33,718 nt of DNA. It comes from CAVTUU01 sp045804965. Its GTDB lineage: Bacteria > Chloroflexota > Chloroflexia > Thermomicrobiales > UBA6265. Position 1 is the first letter of the stretch, and each line of letters opens with the position of its first letter. Both the position numbers and the translations under genes were made by a program. A model generated the notes under the pieces. The model was not told the origin of the DNA. It ran no database searches and was given only the letters and a program-made list of their open reading frames with translations. The DNA is taken from positions 1 to 33,718 of the forward strand of contig JBJMMD010000045.1 of the NCBI GenBank assembly GCA_045804965.1, given 5' to 3'. This document shows, piece by piece, positions 7,776 to 13,479 of this stretch.

Positions 7776-7807
7776 ATCCTAACCAATATATAGATGATTG
7801 TCAATAT
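7776..7807 (-). promoter_or_regulatory. arsR promoter with overlapping operator-like motif; leaderless transcript likely
   Basis: On the minus strand TTGACA (7799-7804), a 17-bp spacer and TAGGAT (7776-7781) form a near-consensus sigma-70 promoter. Only GCCGTC separates the -10 from the arsR ATG, so transcription should start at or very near the ATG, giving a leaderless mRNA. The motif ATATTGACAATCATCTATAT (7788-7807) covers the -35 and spacer, where a repressor would block polymerase. A related copy lies at 7366-7385. Confidence 0.65.
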
Positions 7808-8276
7808 CTCGCCGCGGGTGGGTTGCTGTGGAATCGTGCCCGTTCATTGAAGCGGGTGAAGACGAGTCGGCGTTTGTGCACGCCGGCGACGAATTCAAAA
7901 CGGGGGCAACGACTTCGGGATCGACCAGACCAGTCAAGATGGCCGCGTGAACGATGAATCGACTGTGTCCATACTCGGAATCGGCGACATTTGTTCGGCG
8001 GTTGGGGTCCGCACTTTGCGGTTGGAAATCCCGTCTGAGTGCACGACCCACCCGCACCAGCCGCGAGTCATCGCACAATCGGTTTCACTGATACGGTCAC
8101 GCCCGTTGTTGTCCTACCGCTCGACGCATAGCTCGTGACCGCGCGACCGGACGTCTTCATCGATGCTCGCATGCGAGGACGCGGCGCGGGGATGGCGGAG
8201 GTAACCTATGCCGCGGCGGTCTTTGGCCGGGCGGAATGGTGGTGCGCGGTGGCGCACACCGAGAAAGGAAGGCAGG
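7808..8276. other. Divergent intergenic region between arsR and the LLM oxidoreductase
   Basis: Open frames occur on both strands, but none has a ribosome site or recognisable sequence, and the longest minus one runs through the arsR promoter. I see no RNA gene. The LLM gene promoter should lie here but I could not place it. Confidence 0.4.
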
Positions 8277-9251
8277 ATGGCGAGCGGATTGAAGTTCGGG
8301 ATCTTCGTGCCGCAAGGATGGAAGCTGGATCTGACTGAGATCGCGGATCCAGTCGAACAGTTCGAGGCGATGACGGCGGTCGCCCGGGCCGCCGATGAGG
8401 GGGAATGGGATTCGATCTGGGTCTACGATCATTTCCACACGGTGCCGACGCCGGAGCTGGAAACGACATTCGAATGTTGGACTATTTCCGCGACGCTGGC
8501 GCGCGATACGACGCGCGTCAACATCGGGCAGATGGTGGGCTGCAACGGCTACCGCAACCCAGCGCTGTACGCGAAGATCGCGTCGACGGTCGACGTGGCT
8601 AGTCACGGCCGGCTCTTCGCGGGGATCGGCGCCGGCTGGTACGAGCACGAATGGAAAGCGTACGGCTATCCCTGGTGGGAAACCAAGGAGCGGATGGCGC
8701 GCTTCCGGGAAGCAGTCGAGATCATCCACCGGATGTGGACTGAAGAGAAGCCGGTCTTTCACGGTCAGTACTACTCCGTCGATGGGGCGATCAACGAGCC
8801 GAAAGCGGCGGGACGCGCGCACCCACCCCTCTGGATCGGCGGCGGGGGCGAGCAGGTGACCTTGAAGCTCGTGGCGCAGTGGGGCGACGGCTGCAACGTC
8901 GGCGGCGGCGACCCAGATGTCTGCCGCCACAAGCTCGAAGTTCTCAAGCGCCACTGCGACCGCTTCGGGCGCAACGACGCCGAGATCACAAAGTCCACGA
9001 GCATCGAGCCGCTCGTGCTGCTGGAACACGAGGCGGACGCCGAGCGAGTGACGGCGCCGCTACGAGGCCACACCTCCCTAGCGGAGTTCCGCACGCAAGC
9101 ATGGGTGGGTACCGCCGACCAGATCACCGAGCGGCTGCACGGCCTGGTCGACGCCGGCATCGACTACGTGATCGTCTACTTGCCGCGGGTTGCCTATGAC
9201 CACGAGCCGCTCCGTCGCTTCGCCCAAGAGGTGATCCCGCAGTTTACCTAA
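8277..9251 (+). CDS. LLM-class F420-dependent oxidoreductase
   Basis: This 324-residue protein is of the bacterial luciferase-like (LLM) fold. It begins LKFGIFVPQGWK and continues through WDSIWVYDHFHTVPTPE, NIGQMVGCNGYRNPALYAKIA, ASHGRLFAGIGAGWYEHEW and PPLWIGGGGEQVTLKLVAQW. These are signatures of the TIGR03560-type F420-dependent group. It would transfer hydride between F420 (or FMN) and an unknown organic substrate. ATG 8277 is preceded by AAAGGAAGG, deciding the start over a longer frame from 8208. No F420 biosynthesis gene is in the window. Confidence 0.88.
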   Translation: MASGLKFGIFVPQGWKLDLTEIADPVEQFEAMTAVARAADEGEWDSIWVYDHFHTVPTPELETTFECWTISATLARDTTRVNIGQMVGCNGYRNPALYAKIASTVDVASHGRLFAGIGAGWYEHEWKAYGYPWWETKERMARFREAVEIIHRMWTEEKPVFHGQYYSVDGAINEPKAAGRAHPPLWIGGGGEQVTLKLVAQWGDGCNVGGGDPDVCRHKLEVLKRHCDRFGRNDAEITKSTSIEPLVLLEHEADAERVTAPLRGHTSLAEFRTQAWVGTADQITERLHGLVDAGIDYVIVYLPRVAYDHEPLRRFAQEVIPQFT

Positions 9252-9404
9252 CGGCTGCGATGGAGGATATCGTCGAGCGCCTCGCCACGACGGCACGGTG
9301 CGGCTGCCTGTTCGAAGTGCTTGAAGGAAAGTACGGCCTGGTGGCGACGGACACCGCCGCTCAGATTGGTCGGGGCGTGCCTAGGTGATCGAGCCGATCG
9401 ACGG

Positions 9405-9818
9405 CTATTTCGCGATCTCCCAGATGTGGCCGCCGGGATCGCTGAAGCTGGCGGTGCGAATGCCCCATGGGCGGTCCATCGGGCCGTTCAACAACTTCAC
9501 GCCGCGCGTGGCCAGCTCCGCGCACATCGCGTCCACATCGTCCACCTGGATGGTGAGGACGAGGCGGGAGCCGGCTTCGCGGTTTGCGACGACCGCCGGC
9601 TCGATGAGCTCGAGCGCGGCTGTGGACTTCAATAAGTTGATGATCGTGTTCCCGAAGTCGAACACGGCTGAGTTGTCGTCCTCGTACGTTATCGGGAGGC
9701 CGAAGACCTCACGGTAAAACTGTTTCGTGGCCTCGAGGTCTTCGACGAACAGCGTGATGGCGAAGATACTCTTCGGCCATGAAACAGATTCCTGATCGCT
9801 TTCGCGAGTTTCAACCAT
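9405..9818 (-). CDS. VOC-family (glyoxalase/bleomycin-resistance fold) protein
   Basis: The 137-residue protein has paired beta-alpha-beta modules. The first has FAITLFVEDLEATKQFYREVFGL and AVFDFGNTIINLL. The second has RLVLTIQVDDVDAMCAELATRG and WGIRTASFSDPGGHIWEIA. That is the vicinal oxygen chelate superfamily, which includes glyoxalase I, extradiol dioxygenases and resistance proteins. The enzymatic role cannot be assigned. ATG 9818 follows AGGAG at 7 nt, preferred over a longer frame to 9896. It converges with the LLM gene. Confidence 0.85.
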   Translation of the reverse strand: MVETRESDQESVSWPKSIFAITLFVEDLEATKQFYREVFGLPITYEDDNSAVFDFGNTIINLLKSTAALELIEPAVVANREAGSRLVLTIQVDDVDAMCAELATRGVKLLNGPMDRPWGIRTASFSDPGGHIWEIAK

Positions 9819-10031
9819 GCGAGAGCTCCTCGTGCTTACGCCGTGTGCGCAGATATGTACAGCGTAGACTCGGCCGAATGCCGGAACAAGCGCCACTTAT
9901 CACCGCTGGCGAGGGAAGGGTCGGCGCAGGCTAGCGTGGCGACACCACGAATCGATGGCGCGCATCCCGGTGATGCTGGTCGCGAGCGACGATCAGCCGC
10001 GGCAATGGAGGTAGCTACAGAGCTGGGATGG

Positions 10032-10475
10032 CTAGACGCACGCGATGTCCATCTCGTTGACTATGAGCACGCCGTTGGCAATTTGAAGCAAGAACCGACC
10101 GGAGCACAGCTGACCACCCTGTGTGAATTCGATCTGCCCGCTGTCGTGGACCATCGTCAGGAACCCGTTCCTCGTCAGCCCGGCATTGAACTCAGTCTGG
10201 CAAGTTTGGGAGACAAACTCGCCGCCACTGGTGATGGTAAAGCATGAAAATTCAGTGAAACCGGTGATGATCGTGCCATTGGGCGCCACGACCTGGTGGC
10301 GAACACCGGAGATCTCGGCGCACACCAGCAATGCATGGTCGGGGAAGCAACCACTGAAGTCCAGGCTCTCGTGCGAAACTGCGGCCCCCTTCGCACTAAC
10401 ACCTTGGGCCTGGCTAATGAGTGCGGTGAATGCGAGTGCGAAGAGAACGAGTAGGCGTACGTACGCGACCGGCAT
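10032..10475 (-). CDS. Secreted six-cysteine protein of unknown function
   Basis: ATG 10475 is preceded by AGGGAG at about 8 nt. The first 28 residues form a signal peptide: MPVAYVR, a hydrophobic core LLVLFALAFTALI, then SQAQGVSA-KG. The mature part is about 120 residues with six cysteines in a beta-rich sequence (VCAEISGVRHQVVAPNGTI, FTEFSCFTITSGGEFVSQTC, IEFTQGGQLCSGRFLLQIA, MDIACV), consistent with three disulfides outside the cell. I do not recognise the family. It lies near the DUF11-like secreted proteins on the same strand but has its own promoter. Confidence 0.65.
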   Translation of the reverse strand: MPVAYVRLLVLFALAFTALISQAQGVSAKGAAVSHESLDFSGCFPDHALLVCAEISGVRHQVVAPNGTIITGFTEFSCFTITSGGEFVSQTCQTEFNAGLTRNGFLTMVHDSGQIEFTQGGQLCSGRFLLQIANGVLIVNEMDIACV

Positions 10476-10516
10476 GATCCATGCTCCCTGCTCTTGGCCG
10501 AAGTTCCCGCAGGGAG

Positions 10517-10545
10517 ATAGTACATCTGGACTAGCACAAAGTAAA
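10517..10545 (-). promoter_or_regulatory. Putative sigma-70 promoter of the six-cysteine secreted protein
   Basis: On the minus strand TTTACT (10540-10545), a 17-bp spacer and TACTAT (10517-10522) each match consensus at 4 of 6. The distance to ATG 10475 leaves a leader of about 35 nt. A perfect short dyad TGACCAATGGTCA (10558-10570) sits just upstream of the -35 and could bind a regulator. Confidence 0.4.
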
Positions 10546-10571
10546 CCATTTGGGCTATGACCAATGGTCAA

Positions 10572-10873
10572 CGCTCAGGTACGCACGCATGAAGCTTGAT
10601 CAGATCGCTCTAATCGTCGAACGCTCGAGGCAGCGGCGGGACGACGGACAAGAATGACAAAGGCGAAGAAGAGCTTCTGCGGCGACGGAGTTCATGCGGT
10701 TAACTTGGACGAGGCCTACTCGACCTGCTGGCCAACTGCGGCACGTGCCTTCCGCTGCCAATCGCCACCCCGAGCCCGAACAACGTGACGGGTCCGACCG
10801 CGACCGTCGACGCCACGTTACCGCTCACGGTTCCTGCCGCGGCAGCTTCACCTATCGCGACCGCCGAAGGTGG
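10572..10873. other. Intergenic stretch, possible decayed gene tail
   Basis: A plus-strand frame (10704-10877) without a proper start encodes a Pro/Thr/Ala-rich tail (LANCGTCLPLPIATPSPNN and onward) ending in TAG. It could be the relic of a secreted protein, but no intact gene is visible. The other frames look random. Confidence 0.25.
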
Positions 10874-11350
10874 CTAGTCGCCGGCGATGGCGATCGTAAG
10901 CGTCGAACAGTCATTGCCGGGATTAGGATCTTCGGTCTGGCCCTCACTGTTGGTGCACGCAGTCAGCGTCCCGGTCGATCCTGCTCCCGATAACACGACG
11001 GCCACGGCCAGCGTCGTCCGCCGCTCTCCGGGGGCGACGTTGCTGTACTCGCAGAAGGGTCCGTCCGCGCTGACTCCCAGGTCACACTGCAAGAAGTCCA
11101 ATTGCAGACCTCCCGAAGACGTGACAGCCACGTCGAGCTGAGAGGTGGCTGGACCAAGGTTGGTCGCCACGATTTTGAACGTGATGACCTTCCCCGGCTT
11201 CGCCTGGTGAGGGCCGGTGATTCTTAGGATGGCGAGATCGGCGGTTAGGCCTTGGGCGGCGGCGCGGTGCGGGGCGGCGATGCCGAGTGTAGTGGCGAGC
11301 AGCAGACCGAATACGGCACACAACGAAACGAGTCGAGAGATTGGTCGCAT
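10874..11350 (-). CDS. Secreted DUF11-like protein, copy 2 of a tandem pair
   Basis: It starts at ATG 11350 with GGAGG 7 nt upstream. There is a signal peptide of about 32 residues (LVSLCAVFGLLLATTLG, ...RAAAQG). The mature domain begins ADLAILRITGP and continues with ITFKIVATNLGPATSQLDV and CEYSNVAPGE, a DUF11/CARDB-like Ig-type fold found in secreted and cell-surface proteins. Four cysteines are conserved with the upstream copy (QCDLG, FCEYSN, ACTNSEGQTEDP, DCSTLTI), likely two disulfides. It has 158 residues, only one domain and no anchor. It lies 52 nt downstream of its paralogue and probably shares its transcript. Confidence 0.7.
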   Translation of the reverse strand: MRPISRLVSLCAVFGLLLATTLGIAAPHRAAAQGLTADLAILRITGPHQAKPGKVITFKIVATNLGPATSQLDVAVTSSGGLQLDFLQCDLGVSADGPFCEYSNVAPGERRTTLAVAVVLSGAGSTGTLTACTNSEGQTEDPNPGNDCSTLTIAIAGD

Positions 11351-11402
11351 GAGGACGCCTCCAGCGATGTGACGCACGAGGGACTAACGAGCGCGTGATG
11401 GA

Positions 11403-11876
11403 CTAGCTGCCGGTGACCTCAATCGTAACCGTCATGCAGTCGTTGTTGGAGTTCGGGTCCTCGGTCTGGCCTTCGTTATTCGTGCAGAACGTGGCGGTCT
11501 CAGTCGGTCCAGCCCCCGGCAGCACGGTGGCCACGACGATCGTCTTCACGCGGGTTCCCGGAGCGACGTTACTGTATTCGCATGACGGGGTGTCCGGACT
11601 GATCCCGAAGTCGCAATCCATCTCAGTCAGTTGAAGACCAGTCGAGAACGTAACCCCCACATCGAGCTCGGACGGGTCAGGCCCGAGGTTGGTGGCGAGG
11701 ATTTTGAATGTGACCTGGTGGCCGACCCTCGCATGTTGCGGGCCGGAGACACGCAGGATGGCAAGATCCGCGGAAGGGAGCTGAGCGGAGGCAGGACGAG
11801 AAGCAATACTTCCGAATACCGCGAGCAAAAATAGGGGGACGACGAAGAGGATCATGAACGCGCGGGGCCGATACAT
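11403..11876 (-). CDS. Secreted DUF11-like protein, copy 1 of a tandem pair
   Basis: ATG 11876 follows a near-perfect anti-16S site (GGAGGTGA). The signal peptide has the core MILFVVPLFLLAVFGSIA and ends around ASAQ. The mature domain ADLAILRVSGPQ...VTFKILATNLGP...CEYSNVAPGT...CTNNEGQTEDPN...DCMTVTIEV matches the downstream copy along its whole length, with the same four cysteines. The two clearly arose by tandem duplication. The fold is DUF11-like, and the role (surface, matrix or secreted ligand) is unknown. Confidence 0.7.
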   Translation of the reverse strand: MYRPRAFMILFVVPLFLLAVFGSIASRPASAQLPSADLAILRVSGPQHARVGHQVTFKILATNLGPDPSELDVGVTFSTGLQLTEMDCDFGISPDTPSCEYSNVAPGTRVKTIVVATVLPGAGPTETATFCTNNEGQTEDPNSNNDCMTVTIEVTGS

Positions 11877-11996
11877 GGGGTCACCTCCAGGAGCTTACGC
11901 ACACCTACCGTTGCTCGGCCTCTTCGCGGCAGGCTGCGGGCGCGGCCGGTGCGAACTGGACAAGCGTCTGGTGTCATTGCCCCCCGAGGCACTGCT

Positions 11997-12024
11997 ACTT
12001 TACACCTACTGTGCCTTATGTCAA
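11997..12024 (-). promoter_or_regulatory. Putative promoter of the DUF11-like pair
   Basis: On the minus strand TTGACA (12019-12024), a 16-bp spacer and TAAAGT (11997-12002) form a good sigma-70 candidate. The predicted leader to ATG 11876 is about 115 nt, longer than usual here. The surrounding stretch is locally AT-rich. Confidence 0.45.
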
Positions 12025-12413
12025 ATGTTAATGAATCTTGATCGTGGGGATGCAAATCAGTAGCCTAATTGCGCGCGTAAGGTGACAGCGCGAGGCTGGA
12101 CCGTCAGCTTTTCGGCCATTTGTGAGCTCTGACGGAAACGGACCATAACGCAATGAATCCCGCGGCCTTGGCCTAGGTCTTAGCTCGTCATCGCCGTGCT
12201 GGGAGCCCAGTCACAATCGTGCTCATCGGCGCGAAGGGTATGTCCAGCGCCCGCACAGGTAGCCGACCGCGGCCCGCTTGCCGACGGCGAGGGCGACGAG
12301 AAGGAACAACCGGATCAGGACCGCGTTGCGACGCACGGCACGCCACCGGCGGGTGCGCGCTCGCTCCGCGCTCCATCCGCTGGCTGGCGTACCCGGTAAT
12401 GGCGTTTTCCGAG
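12025..12413. other. Intergenic stretch, no supported gene
   Basis: One minus-strand frame ending near 12223 contains a short hydrophobic run (VLIRLFLLVALAVG) with a possible GTG start but no ribosome site. Nothing else is recognisable, so I do not call a gene. Confidence 0.3.
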
Positions 12414-12962
12414 CTACGGCACGTCGACCAAGAACTCCAGCCCGTATCGGGGCGCCGCCGCCGCGTAGCGGGCGACCACCTCGGTGAGGTTGTCGGGCGG
12501 GGCCTGCGTCGGGTCCGGCGCTGGCTCCAGCGTCTCCTCGAAGAACCGCTCCATGCCGGCCGGAGAGAAGCTCAGGACCAGTCGCACCGGGGCGGTGCCG
12601 TCGTTGCGGAAGCAATGGACGGTCCCGCGCGGCACATTGACGAAGTCCCCAGGGCCCGCCACGATCGTCTCGTCGCCGAGACGGAAGGTGCACGCCCCTT
12701 CGAGCACATAGAACGTCTCGTCTTCGTTCCGGTGGATGTGCGGAGGCGGGCCGCCCCCCGCCGCCACGAGCGCCTCCATGGCGAAGTAGGCACCGCCCGA
12801 CTCAGCCCCTGTGACGAGGAACGTGTACAAGTCGCCGGGGCCCCAGAATGTGCGTCCGGTTCCGGCGGAACGGTGGAACAACGCGCCTGGCGTCGGCATG
12901 GCCACGTGTCCGTCCTGCCGGCCCACGGACGGCTCAACGGTTGAAGCAACGGATGCGATCAT
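12414..12962 (-). CDS. Cupin-domain protein
   Basis: This is a 182-residue single-cupin protein. After about 50 residues the two cupin motifs appear: PPPHIHRNEDETFYVLEGACTF (motif 1, HxH, E and its partner) and GDFVNVPRGTVHCFRNDG (motif 2, with the final His). The metal site looks intact. It resembles quercetin-dioxygenase-like small cupins, but the substrate is unknown. ATG 12962 follows AAGGAG at 7 nt. It lies downstream of the small basic protein gene on the same strand. Confidence 0.82.
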   Translation of the reverse strand: MIASVASTVEPSVGRQDGHVAMPTPGALFHRSAGTGRTFWGPGDLYTFLVTGAESGGAYFAMEALVAAGGGPPPHIHRNEDETFYVLEGACTFRLGDETIVAGPGDFVNVPRGTVHCFRNDGTAPVRLVLSFSPAGMERFFEETLEPAPDPTQAPPDNLTEVVARYAAAAPRYGLEFLVDVP

Positions 12963-13035
12963 GACCTTACTCCTTTATCCTACATCTAGATTTCCGCGCC
13001 GCGGTCGGCGCGGACGCGTCTGGCCGTCGCACGCC

Positions 13036-13284
13036 TTAGGCCGACTGGCGCTGCCCCACCACGACGACGAGGCCACGACCCAGCAAGCGCCACGCGCCGT
13101 CCACGAGGCCGATCGCGGAGAGGCGCGGCACCGGGGCCGTCCCGGTCCGACCGACGCGATCGGACGATCCCTCGGCGTGGCGGGCCGCCTTCGCCAGGCG
13201 CCGCCGTTCCGCTGCTGCGATCCTGCGTTCGTTATCGTGTTGACGCTCGAAGGCCACATCGTGGTTCAGGCAATTGTGGGGCAC
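13036..13284 (-). CDS. Small charged protein, 82 aa, unknown
   Basis: The GTG start (13282-13284) is preceded by AGAGGAG with 7 nt spacing, which is a strong initiation context. The protein reads (M)PHNCLNHDVAFERQHDNERR, then a charged helix RIAAAERRRLAKAARHAEG, then a C-terminal amphipathic segment (IGLVDGAWRLLGRGLVVVVG). This layout resembles small uncharacterised proteins common in Chloroflexota and Actinobacteria, but I cannot name a family. A membrane- or nucleic-acid-associated role is only a guess. Confidence 0.5.
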   Translation of the reverse strand: MPHNCLNHDVAFERQHDNERRIAAAERRRLAKAARHAEGSSDRVGRTGTAPVPRLSAIGLVDGAWRLLGRGLVVVVGQRQSA

Positions 13285-13377
13285 GGTATCGCTCCTCTCA
13301 GCCGGTCCTGACGTATCGGCGATTCGATGGCACCTGGTGGCGTTTCGCCGTTAGGAACAGGCTAGACGGAGATCACC

Positions 13378-13413
13378 GCTCAAGGAACGCGTACATGTAC
13401 GTGTTCCTTGGGC
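13378..13413. repeat. Near-perfect 30-36 nt palindrome with GTACATGTAC core
   Basis: CAAGGAACGCGTACA (13381-13395) pairs with TGTACGTGTTCCTTG (13396-13410), 15 pairs with a single G-T exception and no loop. The flanks extend it to 13378-13413 with one more wobble. It lies between the 3' end of the first ATPase-LuxR gene and the small charged protein gene, both minus strand. It has no T-tract, so an operator or a loopless processing/terminator structure are both possible. Confidence 0.6.
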
Positions 13414-13479
13414 GGGGCGATACGTGTTCGCGAGCGAGGGAGCGGCCGGGCTGACCGTCGGTTGGTGGCCGCGGCACTA

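Noticed and set aside
8157..9029. 290-aa minus-strand open frame antisense to the LLM oxidoreductase
   Set aside because: Its composition is that of a reversed coding frame, and the LLM gene on the plus strand has clear motifs and a ribosome site.
9260..9388. 42-aa ORF directly after the LLM gene
   Set aside because: It lacks a ribosome site and any similarity I recognise. It lies in the short gap between convergent genes.
10704..10877. Start-less plus-strand frame with a Pro/Thr/Ala-rich tail
   Set aside because: It might be a gene relic, but with no start and no recognisable domain it cannot be called a pseudogene.
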